Assembly: GCA_947685225.1 (NCBI GenBank)
Contig: CANTUV010000009.1
Location: 5,518,001 to 5,582,000 of the forward strand
Reading direction: 5' to 3'
Source: Garcia nutans
Taxonomy: Eukaryota; Streptophyta; Magnoliopsida; Malpighiales; Euphorbiaceae
Length of the DNA: 64,000 nt
Shown here: in pieces, positions 34,401-45,955 of the stretch
How positions within the stretch are numbered: the first letter of the stretch is position 1
Layout: the number at the start of each line of letters is the position of its first letter
Program-made: the position numbers and the translations under genes
The notes under the pieces: model-generated
Told to the model about the DNA's origin: nothing
Databases searched by the model: none
What the model saw: only the letters and a program-made list of their open reading frames with translations

Positions 34401-36006
34401 ACAACAAGCCCGACATATGAAGTGGATGACCTACCTTCAACAATTTAACTTGGTCATCAAGTACAAAAAAAGAGTTCAAAATAAATTAGCCGATATGTTG
34501 TCACGGCCACCAATAAATGCACTTTGTTTATCTGCAGTTATGGAAATCCAACCAAGTATAAATGAAGAATATATTGACATGTATAATAATGATCCAGATT
34601 TTGGGGATATAATGATTGCAGTAAAATTGGAGAAACCATCAGAGTTTACATTACGAGATGGATTACTCTACAAAGGGTCACAATTATGTGTTCCAAAAGA
34701 AGCAGATCGTATTAAATGGATACGAGAAGCTCATACTTCAAAGGTAGCAGGTCACTTTGGAGTAAACAAGATTGTACAAAATCTTCAACGCTATGTCTAT
34801 TGGCCCCGAATGCAACAAGATGTGGCACGTTTTGTTAAAGGATGTGTGTTATGTAGCACTTCAAAGCCGTCAAATCGAAAGATTGGGCTTTACACACCTT
34901 TACCAGTTCCAAGCAGACCATGGAAAAGCATCTCTATGGATTTCATGGGAGGTCTTCCAACTACTAGACGAGGATATGACTACTTATATGTAGTTGTTGA
35001 TAGATTTTCCAAAATGATCATATTAATGCCTTGTAAGAAGACAATCACAGGAGAAGAAACAACAAAACTTTTCTTTAGACATGTTTGGACTCATTTTGGT
35101 TTACCAAACTCTATAGTCTCAGATCGTGATAGTCGTTTTCTCGGAAGCTTCTGGAGATCATTATGGTCTATGATGGATACTAAGTTAAATCGGAGTACAG
35201 CTTTTCATCCTCAAACTGATGGTCAGACAAAAGTTGTCAATAGAACAATGGTACATCTTCTTAGAGGATACAATACTAGACACCCTAAAACATGGGATGA
35301 AAGTTTACCATATTTGCAATTTGCTTTTAATCGAGCTATTCATAGCTCCACTAATAAATCACCATTTGAAATTTGTCTTGGATATCTACCGCAAAGTCCA
35401 TTTGACATTGAGTTTACATTTGAATCAACGTCAAAAGGAGAGAAAGATAAGACTGGTCCTGAGAAGGCACAAAAATTTCTAGAATGCATTCGAAAGGTTC
35501 ATAGTGAAGTTGAGAAGCAGTTACAAAAAGCTCAACAAAAATATAAAGCTAGACATGATCGACATAGAGTGGAAGGTAAATTTCAAGTTGGAGATCTAGT
35601 TTGGCTGCACTTGGGAAAAGAGAGACTAAAAGGAGAAGGTAAAAAGCTAAAGCCTATCCGTTATGGTCCTTTCAAAATCATTAAGAAAATTGGTGATAAT
35701 GCATGTCAACTAGAGTTGCCTAGCTATATGGAAATGTATTCTGTGGTTAATGTCGAAAATTTAAAACCATTTGAACCATCAATGTTAGATGACGAACCTA
35801 GAGAAGTTATACCTTCAGTAGAGGATTTACAAATCAATAATGAAACTCCTCTATTAGAAGATACTATCATTGAAAGGAAAGTCACAGAAACACGCAGAGG
35901 AATACGAGAGGCATTTCGTATTGGAAAGAAAGGGCAAAAACCTAGTGCCTCAAAGTGGTTCACTAGAGAGAAAGGAGAATCTATATTTCCCCATTTGGAA
36001 TTTTGA
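31442..36006 (+). pseudogene. gypsy gag-pol polyprotein, inactivated
   Basis: Start ATG at 31442. The gag region (AWWNSYL, EFTTEFRRLA) has in-frame TGA at 31829-31831 and 32034-32036. A frameshift near 32323-32335 leads to a CCHC knuckle (CDHCKIEGHTKEKC), protease AIVDTGSQRNLI, RT (KLDLKSSYHQVRI, VIVYLDDILIYS, intact), RNase H (EADASGYAMGAVLMQ), and an in-frame TAG at 34318-34320 where Trp is expected. Then come an HHCC zinc domain (HFG...H, CVLC), an integrase core (MDFMGG, SDRDSRF), and a C-terminal region ending at 36006 with VGDLVWLHLGKERL and a weakly chromodomain-like tail (KGQKPSASKWF). The catalytic integrase Glu is Lys (TDGQTKVVNRT for TDGQTEVVNRT). Three stops, one frameshift and the lost Glu mean it is non-functional. 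A possible Reina-like chromovirus affiliation is inference. Confidence 0.95.
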
Positions 36007-36030
36007 GATCCATCAGGAGTTGGATTTCTT

Positions 36031-36044
36031 AAAAAGGGGAATAA
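36031..36044 (+). promoter_or_regulatory. gypsy polypurine tract
   Basis: AAAAAGGGGAATAA lies immediately before the 3' LTR. Confidence 0.8.
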
Positions 36045-36425
36045 TGATCGGGAGATAATATTTATTAAATATATATATATATATTATTAACTTTACATTT
36101 AAAAGAAAATTTGAAGAAATGCATGTTTTACGTACATGCATGAAAAAAAAACTAATTAACAAAAAAACTTAAATTTAGTTTTTCTATTTTATTTTAAAAA
36201 CCATTAGTTAATTAGTTAACAGTTTTATTTGTTATTTTTTTTTTCTAAATTTGTAATATTTTATAGTATAAATATGTAATGAAAATTGTAAAGAAGGCAT
36301 AGAATGTTTTAGAGAATGTTTTAGAAAGAATTCAAATTAAGAGCTTCTTTTTCTTATATATTTCTCTCAATATATTAAGCATCTGTTTGAGAGTTGTCAA
36401 GTTTATATTACTCCCATACGGATCA
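36045..36425 (+). repeat. gypsy 3' LTR
   Basis: 381 bp. A shorter TA tract than the 5' LTR is offset by the 12-bp duplication near 36302-36325. Confidence 0.95.
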
Positions 36426-36523
36426 TTAATTTATAATGTAATTATAATTTAAATAAAATAATGAGACTATATTTTGGGACAAATAAAAAAAATTCTCTCT
36501 ATTATTGTTGGATGGAGGGAGTA

Positions 36524-37580
36524 TAACATAAGGTGTGTGGGGAAACTGAGAAGATTCAACTCTAAGATTAGGATCTTTGGAAAAAGCAATGCAGTCTGCA
36601 GATACTTAGATGATGCCGTGAAATTTGACAAGCAAGCAATCAGCGTTGAGGGCTAAGATGCTTAGCAGTAAATGTTGCTTTACTTTTGATTCCGCCTTGG
36701 TTTTTAGCGGCGAATCCTCCTAAATTACTCGCTTTCAAGATTCTCTAAGTTGTCTTTGTTTCTTCCGAGGGAGACTTCTGTTAAACCACTCTACTGCAGC
36801 CAACTCAATAGAGATTAGTATTTAATTTTTTTTATTTTCCTCTCATAAAGGAATTAACAAGAGAACTCCTTATCTTTTGGATATATTCATTGTCTTCTGA
36901 TGCATTTTTATGTTTCCAATCACTCGATTGTGATCATTTGAAGCATATGATCGTACCACTTGTTATTGTTCTAGAAATCTTTCCCCGAAAGTTTTATCAC
37001 GTGTCAGACTTTTCCCTGTACTCATAATGCTCTGTAATTCACAGGTTTATAACTCAGTGAAGAGGCTTCGCCTTTCAATTACTTTATGCGCAGAAAGTTC
37101 AAGAAATCAAGAGAGGAAGGGATGGGAGGCACCAAGCCATCAAAAGGGTAATGCGAAAAGCTCAACTTTAAATCAGAGGCACTGCTCTACAATTTTTCTC
37201 TTGTTGATTAAAATTAAAAGAAAAATATTAAACCCACAAATTAAACTGAGATGTATTCCACTAAGCAGGGTCATATACAAACCACCTTATACAATTAATT
37301 GCCTTCCAAGCCTACAACATTTGAAAATTTCCATATAACATATGTAAAGAATAAATTGAAACATTATTCACTTACTTTAGATTCCACTCTCTCTCCCCTT
37401 CTCGCAATCTTAACAGAAAAATATATGAAAAAACCTAGTCTAATAGCGAGCTAACAATGAACAAAACAAGCTTGAAGCATCTTGAGGATATTACAGAATG
37501 AAGACTGATATTTCCATGCATGAAGACAAACAGCTGCACCCCAAGCATATATATCAAACTAGAGCGCTGGTTCCGGGATA
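36524..37580. other. Intergenic, no gene recognised
   Basis: Moderate GC without a clear frame. Minus-strand residues near 37540 (FDIYAWGAAVC) weakly recall a kinase-like DxYxxG motif but cannot be extended. Confidence 0.35.
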
Positions 37581-37845
37581 ATTACTATAACACGGAAGAA
37601 GTCCCACAAATTTACTGAAATGTGAGACTTTTTTCAAAAATTACCAAAATATGTGAGTCAAAGAGTCAAACCGAAAGTCATACTTTCGATTTAGCTCTTT
37701 AATTTTTTTAATAATTTTCAACTATTAAACTCAAAGTTTCGGACACAAAAGAAAACGGTTTGTTGCACCAAACCGCAACTCTAAGTTGCAGTTTGGTGTA
37801 AAATTTTGAATTGTGGTTTGGCTCATAATTTAAAAGAAAAATATT

Positions 37846-37880
37846 GTGCTCTGGCTGACGAGTCTAGTCAGCCAGAGCAC
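37846..37880. repeat. Perfect inverted repeat, 14-bp arms
   Basis: GTGCTCTGGCTGAC (37846-37859), a 7-nt loop, then GTCAGCCAGAGCAC (37867-37880). A diverged relative of the following about 90 bp recurs at about 37960-38040, suggesting local duplication. Confidence 0.9.
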
Positions 37881-38039
37881 TCTGCCTCAGCCAACAGTAG
37901 CCCTAGGAGAATAAATTCTCCTCCGGCTTTATCCTTTTTTCTTTTTTTTTTAAATGGTTAAGGCAGTAGCTGAGGCACTGCCCCAGCCAGCACTTGCTAG
38001 AGAAGAATTTATTTTCCTTCGACTCTATCCCTTTTTTTA

Positions 38040-38223
38040 ATCTTATTACCTAACACCTTTTATTATATATCTCCTTCCATGTATTCCTTCTCACTCTCAT
38101 TTTCCATCTCTAAAATCATTTCACAATATTTTTCATATTCCCTTCTAATTTTCTCAATATTCATTTCATCCCCAATTATTATATCAATTTCTCTATAAAA
38201 TATCATATCTATTTTTTTAAGGT
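38040..38223 (+). promoter_or_regulatory. CT-rich leader and 5'-UTR splice donor
   Basis: Pyrimidine-rich leader ending in TTAAG|GTAAATATT. The matching acceptor TTTACTTTAG at about 41934-41943 lies just before the ATG at 41949, implying a 3.7-kb 5'-UTR intron in the MULE gene (inference from splice consensus). Confidence 0.45.
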
Positions 38224-39421
38224 AAATATTATATTAACTTTTATATTTGTTAATTTATACTTAAATTTTTGTTTAATTTTGTTACATGTTTTTTTTTTAA
38301 TTTTGCAGAAATTTATATCCAAATTTGGATTTTTTCATCATTTTTGGAGAGCTTATTGATGTATTTATGATATTGAATAATTTTTATATTTATTTGTTAT
38401 GGTTAATATATTATTTGTACATATATATATTTTTTGTTGTGTATTTATAATTTGGGTATAAGTTTTTTAATTTTTTGATAATTTATTTTTATTTATTTTT
38501 AGTTTTAGGGATGAATATTAAAAAATGAGTTCCTAATTTGTTAAATGTTAATTTTTTTAAAATTTTCTCTGAACTTTTTTTTGAAACTTAAAGAGTTTAG
38601 ACTTGATTAGGGAATTAATTACCTTTACTAATTGTATTTACTGTTGTTAAACTATCTTCCTTATTTAATTAATTTTATCTAATTTTTTGTGATAGAAAAA
38701 TATAATTTTGCATGTAACCATGATAATGCAAAAGGTTTTACCTTTAAATAAAGTCACTATACAAGTTACTTTTAAAAAATTCTTAATTAATTAGTTTTTT
38801 TTTTAATTCTTTTACTTTTCTAAGTGGCAAAGATTCAAGCTATTGTCTCTTACATCTTTTTATTATAACCATACAACAATTGAAAGTGGCATTACATTTT
38901 TTTTTTGTCTTGGTCTCTATCAAAAATATTATTCTTTCATGCAATAATTGAAAAGCTGTATACATATATATATACACCTTTTTGATATATGAAAAGAAAT
39001 TAACTTTTATAAAATTGAAGTTGGTTGCCACATTTTTAATGTTACACCTTTTTAATTTTGGTAGTAATATATATATATATATATATATATATTTATTGCA
39101 CATGATGTCCTTTCATAATATGGAGTGATATTGATTTATGTTGTACGTTCGTAAATACTTAATTTTATTTATGAATTCAACATTTGAATTATTAAAAAAA
39201 ATTCAAGAATTAGTTTTATTAATAAAAGAGTTTCTTCTTTCTTTATTTATTTGAATTTGATGTTAAGAATTAAATCATAAATGAGGATTTTTTTTTTGTT
39301 ATTAATAAATTTTACAAGAAAGAGCAGTGGGCAATAAATTTAGAACTTATTGATAATAAAATATGAAAGGTAGAAAATATGGTTTATTATGTACAAGGCA
39401 GAATAATTTTGAGAGTGTGGT

Positions 39422-39458
<37 letters not shown>

Positions 39459-39464
39459 GGCCAG

Positions 39465-39997
39465 CAGTGGCGGAACCAGAGACTTGTTGAGGGGGGGGCA
39501 AAATCTCCGGTGGCTCGGTGTTGCAGCGTCGTCCGTGGATCGTGCTGCTGGTGGCTGTGTTTTGGGGAGGGAAGGGAACAGGGAGAGGGAAGGGAAGAAA
39601 GAAGGAGAAGGAAAGGGCTGCATTTTAACGCAACCCTTTTAATTTTTTGAACCGGCCCAAGCGAAACGGCGTCGTTTCGCTTGGGCCGGTTTATTTTTTT
39701 TTAAGTAAACCCCTGGCGAAACGGCGTCGTTTCGCCAGGGGTTTAATTATAAAAAAAAAAAAAATTAGTCCATGGCGAAACGACGCCGTTTCGCCAGGGA
39801 CTAATTTATTAAAAAAAAAAATTAAAATTGCAGCGAGGGGTTCGTCTTCCCTCGCTGCAATTTTCTCTGAAACTCAGCCCCCCTTCACGGGGGCTGAGTT
39901 TCCACGCACCGTGACTCACGGCTAAATCCTCCGCGTCTGGCTGCCGGTGAGGGGGGGTCGTGTGACCCCACACGACCCCATGGTGGTTCCGCCGCTG
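39465..39997. mobile_element. hAT MITE with five internal hairpins
   Basis: 533 bp with a perfect 8-bp TSD atggccag (39457-39464 and 39998-40005). Ends are CAGTGGCGGAACCAGAGACT and, inverted, CAGCGGCGGAACCACC. It is the same family as 29669-30231 (shared CTCCGGTGGCTCGGTGTTGC and right-end blocks). It is far more GC-rich than its surroundings and carries a run of hairpins at 39650-39902. No transposase is present. Confidence 0.95.
39650..39902. repeat. Array of five consecutive hairpins
   Basis: Stems: 39650-39668 with 39673-39691 (19 bp, perfect); 39706-39723 with 39728-39745 (18 bp, perfect); 39762-39782 with 39787-39807 (21 bp, one mismatch); 39824-39839 with 39849-39864 (16 bp, perfect); 39869-39882 with 39889-39902 (14 bp, perfect). 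The first three share the inner core GCGAAACG-4 nt-CGTTTCGC but have different outer arms, so they are related palindromic modules. Confidence 0.95.
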
Positions 39998-41948
39998 ATG
40001 GCCAGCAAAAGAATGGGATGGGTCACCATATAACATAATGTTACGCACGAAGTACTTCTAATTAATGCTCTATATATTTCAAAAAATAAAATTTTTGGTT
40101 GATAGATTTAACCTAATAATAATATATATTTTAATTAAATAATAGATTTAAATTTGAATATTTTAATTTAAAAATATATGTATTTTTAAAGAATATAAAT
40201 AATTTTATAAAAACTGATTTAGGTTTATTTATTTTTTGGTTTAGGATGAATATTAAAAAATGGAGTTCCTAATTTGTTAATTGTTTATTGTTTTCAAATT
40301 TTTTCTTGAACTTATAATTAAATTTTGTTGTTTTTTTGTTCATAAATTTAAAAGTTTTATTTTAGGTTTTACAGATAATATTTAAATTATCCTTTATTAT
40401 TTTTTAATTTTTTCATAAACTTATATATAATTTATTTTGAGATTTGGCATGAAATTAAAATTATCATGTTAATTTTTCAATTAACATGATAATGTTTTCA
40501 GGGCAGAGAGATAACAATAAATTACTTTTATTAAAATATTATAATTATGAATTATTATTTTATTTGTTATGAATTATTATTTTATTTTATTTATTATTAA
40601 TGCAGTAGACATTACTCCTGCAAGGACCTTCGTTAGAATATATTTTTACAAGCAAATCAACTCTATCCACCTAATTAATTTTTTACATTTTAACGAAGTG
40701 TACCAAACATATATTCAATATATAATAAAAATTTATATTATATATATGTAAATATGCACAATAGTTTTATAATTTTTTTTATTTTTTAAATTATTTTTAT
40801 AAATTTCCCTTAAATCTTGTCAGCTAAAATGAAATTAAAAAAAATAAAGAAAGAAACAAATCTTAAATAGATGAGAGGATGTAACTTGAAAGAGATTAAA
40901 CTTTAAAGTGATAAAAAGGATTTATAAATTATAGTTAATTGAAACCTTTTTCTTTTATCAATTATAGTTAATTGAAACTTAAGAATTAAGGGCACTCCTG
41001 TAGGCCAATTGGCTCACAATCACAACTTCTATTTTTTTTTTTTGAAAAATAAATAACTACAAGCCTTTTTACATCTGTTTACATCTTGGCCTTTTATAAT
41101 TTATATTAGAAGAAGGAAAAAAAAAACAACCAACTGATATACTTGCATGAATATTAGTTTTTTTTTTAAAATTAGTTTTGCGATTCATATAATGAACTAA
41201 AGAAAATACTTACATATATATTCCCATTAAAAGAGAAAAAATAAATTTGTTTCAGAAATATTTTCAATTAGAAAATAAGTGCAAATATATAATTAAAGAA
41301 AAATAAAAGGCATATATTTAATATGAAATTTGATATAATAAAATATTAATTGATTATTTATTTATTTATTTATTTATTTGGGATATCATAAGTTAATTGT
41401 TGTCTTGGACTCAAATTTGACTTTAATATAATAATTAGCTTAGTTTTATCAGTGGTGGTCTGCCATATTTACTCGTCCAGTATCTCCCATATTCATATGC
41501 CCCAATCAATTGCAAAATTGAAACTAAAAATATAAGGTAGGGTTCACGGACCAATATTACCCAATTGATTTTTAATAATTATGGAATATACTATATATGT
41601 ACAATTGCACTTGATTTATTTCTATGTGAAGCAGAATACAAATATCCTTTTCAGACAACATATTTTTCTAACAATGAATATTAACTTGGATTTCTTGATA
41701 CAAACAATTACTAATTAATAATTCACTATAAGGATATATATATATATATATATTTTGTCCATGAATTAATTAAAGAGTGTGAGAATGAAATGCATAGGAG
41801 TGAAGCATAATAATATTGTAAAGATCTTTGGTTGTTAATTTTTTTGATACAAACAAAATATTAAAAATTAAAAAGATACTTTAATATTATCTAGATCTTC
41901 ATGAATAAATATATTAACAACTCTATTTTACTATTTACTTTAGTAAAA

Positions 41949-44537
41949 ATGACGGCACCAGACACAATAATAATACATTGGGGTGGTCGGATAGTTGAAA
42001 CTGTATTAGGTGTTGATTACAAACTTGAATACTAATTGGATGTAGATTCCTAGTAACATTGAATTAGATTTCAACTCATTTATGTGTAATATAAGGCTTG
42101 CCATGGGTTTGAATGAAAATCAGTTCATTAATAAAATACAATTTTGTAACCCCTTCCAAGTGTATGGAGGATTAAGATAAAAATGCAGTGAAATTATGAA
42201 TGATGATGGTTGGAGTTCAGTGCTTCACAAAGCTAGTCAAGTTCATGGGTTGCAAGCTATTGAATTGTATATTGAGTTTTTTTTTTAGGACTTTACAACA
42301 ACCCAAGCTACTAATGATGGTCCATCAAATTACTTGGATTCCGAAATAGGTAATGATGATGCATGTGATGATGATGAAGAGATGCATAGCCTTGATGTTG
42401 AAGGAGTGGATTTAGAAGACCACGATGTGGATAATGAGTCTATATCGAAAGATAGCAATGATGATAATAATGATGATGATGATGGTGACTATGAAGTTGG
42501 TTTTCTTTCGGTTGATGATGATGATGATATGATGATGATAACATAAGTGGTTGATTTGATTTCACCAACATTATCAAAGCAACAATTTGTCCCAAATTTT
42601 TTTCCTCAAACATCCCAATTTATAAACGTTGATATTGCTTCTTTACGGGTGAATTTTAATGATTTCATTGATCGGAATATGTTATGGGATATTTTGAAAG
42701 AATTTTATAAGGGCATGATTTTTTATTCAAAGCATGAAGTAAAAACAATTGTTAAGGAGTATTCCATTAGATATAATTATCAATTTGAAACAAAGGAGTC
42801 AAAAAGTAATTCATAAGCATAATGATGGTGGGTGCAACAGGAGATTGTGCTCGACTAAAAAAAATAAACAATATTGGGAGTTAACTGTATATAATGGCCC
42901 TCACACATGTAACTTTCCAATTGTGTCGCAAGATCATAGGAATTTGGATTTTGATTTCATATTGAGTTGCATAGAAGATGTGGTTAGATTAGATTTCGGG
43001 ATAAAGATCACACTTATCATTGCACTTATGAAGGAAAGATTTCATATTATTGTGTCTTATAGGAAAACATGGATTGCTAAACAAAAGACACTTGCAAAGT
43101 CGTTTGGGAGTTGGGATGAATCTTACAAGTTATTATGGCAATGTATGTTGGTTGCACAACATTGTAACCCAGGTTTAATATATGAAATCGAAGATGACGA
43201 TATTGTGAAGAATAATAGAGTTGTGTTAGGTGTAAAGCAATTTGAACGTATGTTTTGGGCATTTAAGCCATGCATTGAAGGTTTTGCATATTGTGCTCCA
43301 GTGTTGGTAGTTGATGGAACTTTCTTACATGGGAAATATAAGTGTCTTCTTCTTACTACACAATCATTCGATAGCGATGGTAGTATATTTCTAGTTGCAT
43401 ATGCAATTGTTGAAAAGGAAAGTAAGAGCAACTGGACATTCTTCATGCAATGTATACGACACTACGTTTGTCCAAGTCGAAATGACATTTGCATTATATC
43501 TGATAGGCATGTTGGAATTAAAAATGCAATGAGAAATCCATGATGGAGGCACTAAAAAGCATGGATACTGCATTCATCATGTTGTTAGTAACTACAATAC
43601 TAGATTCAAGAATACCAATATGAAACATATAGAAAAAGCTGGTATGATATTTAAACTTAAGTGAAATTATATTTATTATATATATAATCATTGTTCTAAA
43701 GTACATTTTGATGTTATTTCATTGCAGCTAGAGAAAATCAATTACGTAAATTTAATAGACATATGAAAAAAATTGCGAAAGTTGATCCAAAATCATATGA
43801 ATGGTTGGAAAAAATTCCAAAGCAGAAGTGGGCATTGTGCCATGATGGTGGTCATCCGTATGGGCACATGACAACTAATATGGCAGAATCTATGAATGCA
43901 TTGTACCTTAAAATCCGAGGGATGCCCATCACCACTCTAGTTGAAATGTTATTTTTTAAATTGGTTGACATGTTTTATCAACGTCGAACTCAATATGCTA
44001 AAGAAATGAGTGATGGTTATAAGTACACTCAGAATTGTATGTTTTTGTTGTAAAAGCATATGCGAAAGGCAAATCGACATGAGGTTAGAAAATTTGACCG
44101 CGATAATGGCATTTTCTCGATAAAGTCAACTTGTGATAACTCAAGAAGAAAAGGAGGTTGAGTGCATATTGTTAAACTATTTGAGAAGTCTTGTACATGT
44201 GGGAAGTTTTAAAATAGTAAGATTCCATACTCCCACACCATTGGTAGTTGTCTTTCAAATGGATTAGATCACACTGGTTATATTTCGCCGAGTTTTACTA
44301 TTGCTGAAACATATAAATGTTGGGCAACTAAATTCAACCAGCTTCTAGATCGTGATTGCTGGCCAACCGCACCTGAAGATCCTTTGGTTCCTGATCTAGA
44401 TTAGATGCAAAAAAAAGGGTTAACCAAGAATACCTAGAAAACATAATGAGATGGACTAAAAAAATTCCACATATAAGAAATATATGTTGTAGAAAATGTG
44501 GTCAAGTAGGACATAACACTAGCCAATGTTCAACTTA
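41949..44537 (+). pseudogene. MULE transposase (PB1-like, MULE, SWIM, CCHC), broken
   Basis: ATG at 41949 begins MTAPDTIIIHWGGRIVE, an N-terminal PB1-like region that continues after a frameshift (NIELDFNSFMCNIRLAMGLN). An Asp-rich linker (42334-42545), the MuDR DNA-binding region (GMIFYSKHEVKTIVKEYSI) and the MULE catalytic core follow, with VVDGTFLHGKYKC and IISDRHVGIKNAM, both catalytic Asp kept. A broken stretch follows (HHVVSNYNTRFKN), then an apparent intron (about 43641-43729) and the conserved C-terminal half (WALCHDGGHPYGHMTTNMAE). A degenerate SWIM motif (SCTCGKF, stop, SHTIGSC) and a CCHC knuckle (CRKCGQVGHNTSQC) end at TAA about 44537. There are at least five stops or frameshifts. 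It belongs to the MURA clade often found with PMD genes (family knowledge). Confidence 0.88.
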
Positions 44538-44855
44538 ATTTGTACTAAGTCCAAAATTTATAAGAAATTGCTTTAAATATGAAATGTTGGTATATTTCAA
44601 TTTCTATATTATACTAAAAAATATATACCTATATTTGGGATTGTAAATTCATAATTTTGTCTAATCATATTATGATTATGTGATATGCCCCACATCTAAC
44701 ATAAAAAATATTCACAATAAAAAAAAATCATGTGTCAAGTTGAAATTTTGTAAAGAACTTTATCGTATATTAATTTATTGTATCAATTCATAATGTTCAG
44801 AAAAAAAAATAGAGATAAGGACCAGCACAACTAATAAAAAAGATATATTTGCAAG

Positions 44856-45361
44856 ATGGTCGATAACTATGAAGATCCTAGTGGTAATATTTGGTATGGT
44901 CGTAAAAGGCCATTTAAAATGGCTTCTACATTTTCTTGCATTGATAAAGGTCATGCAAACTATATTTTTATTGGAAAACATTCTAAAAATATTTCTGAGG
45001 TAATTGATAACACAATTGTTAAAACTATGCCAGAATGGGAAAGATTATGGGAAGTAAGATGTGAAATGGAAGCATATTGTGGATACCATGATCTACCTAT
45101 TCCAAAGGCTCAGTCTGCTAATTTACCAAAGGAATCAATTGAAGAGGTACAGTTGGTGAAATAACAGTTATGGTTAGAGATCAACATAATGCATCATCGA
45201 CCAGACAAATTTCATTCAAAAAAATGACTTAAATACATCCTCATTAGGTATGAAGTCATCAATAAGAATTGGTGAAACATATGAGGATGATATATCTGAT
45301 TACAGCGGCACTGAGGATGATTTTGTTATGTATTTGCCATTTTGCTTTCCAAAATGTTGTT
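44856..45361 (+). pseudogene. Unrecognised accessory frame 1 of the MULE
   Basis: 102 codons open from ATG 44856 (MVDNYEDPSGNIWYGRKRPF...MPEWERLWEVRCEME). After a frameshift near 45150 there is EITVMVRDQHNASSTRQISF and, in another frame, an acidic end (GETYEDDISDYSGTEDDF) with TAG at about 45361. No known domain was recognised. The position just downstream of and co-directional with the transposase, together with the acidic tail, suggests a transposon-encoded accessory protein comparable in place, not in sequence, to maize mudrB (inference). Confidence 0.5.
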
Positions 45362-45470
45362 AGTCAAAAAAATTTCATGAAATGTAACATTTTATAAATA
45401 CATGTTATGAAACATTGTACTTTAAATGACATATTATTTTTTGTATGAAATTTTATGTTGAAAAGGTTCA

Positions 45471-45955
45471 ATGTCTAGAAGCTACACACATGGTGATATT
45501 TTCTGATTTACTAGACGCCATTGGGCATTGGATAATGATTTTGTGTATCCTCTAGATCCTAACTTGCATGATTTCAAATTTGTTTACAATCAAATGAGGA
45601 ATGAGTGGACTCACCGTCTGCAACAATTGAGGGTACTTCATGAAGAAGCATTTGAAGTTCACATACGGGTTCGCGAGCACATGTAGTCAGTATGCCACGA
45701 ACGAATGTTAATGAATTGAGGTCAGCATTATATTGTATTCGTGAGGAGAACAACCTCATAAAGATCAAATTAAATCAAGTGTTTTTCATATTGCGTGCTA
45801 AAGAGTTTCAAGATGAAGGTGATGAATGACAAGCAACATTATTCAAACAATTTGCAAATTCTGATGAATGTCTCTGAGATACTGACTTAAGTGATGAGGA
45901 TGATATTGACTCCAAGAAGTCACGCACAAATAGCATCCCATCTGCTAACAATGGG
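45471..45955 (+). pseudogene. Unrecognised accessory frame 2 of the MULE (coiled-coil-like)
   Basis: ATG at 45471: MSRSYTHGDIF, stop, FTRRHWALDNDFVYPLDP, then a charged helical stretch (HRLQQLRVLHEEAFEVHIRV). A frameshift near 45685 leads to NELRSALYCIREENNLIKIK and an acidic end (DTDLSDEDDIDSKK). Stops occur inside. No database family was recognised. The helix-rich composition fits a coiled coil, and it is collinear with the transposase and accessory frame 1. Confidence 0.5.

Larger units (their letters stand above)
31022..36425 (+). mobile_element. Full-length Ty3/gypsy LTR retrotransposon
   Basis: 5,404 bp. LTRs at 31022-31405 and 36045-36425 begin TGATC and end GGATCA, with a perfect TSD ttaat (31017-31021 and 36426-36430). 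A tRNA-Met-type PBS and a polypurine tract are present. The order protease, RT, RNase H, integrase is diagnostic of gypsy. The LTRs are very similar but differ in TA-tract length and in a 12-bp tandem duplication (AGAATGTTTTAG) found only in the 3' LTR near 36302-36325. Confidence 0.97.
30762..36521. mobile_element. Stowaway-like (Tc1/mariner) MITE, split by the gypsy element
   Basis: The left end CTCCATCCGTCCCAAAATAA follows TA, and the inverted right end CTCCCTCCATCCAACAATAA is followed by TA, matching the CTCCCTCCGTCCC termini of Stowaway elements. The MITE parts are 30762-31021 and 36431-36521 (about 350 bp in total); the rest is the inserted gypsy retrotransposon. Confidence 0.8.

Noticed and set aside
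37480..37565. Minus-strand FDIYAWG resembling a protein-kinase motif
   Set aside because: Only seven residues agree and the frame diverges at once, so it is too weak to call.
40460..40493. 14-bp perfect inverted repeat (ATTATCATGTTAAT) considered as a terminator or MITE
   Set aside because: Short AT-rich palindrome without TSD or flanking element structure; common by chance in such DNA.
42334..42545. Asp-rich frame considered as a separate small acidic protein
   Set aside because: It is the linker of the MULE transposase, collinear with the PB1-like and DNA-binding parts.
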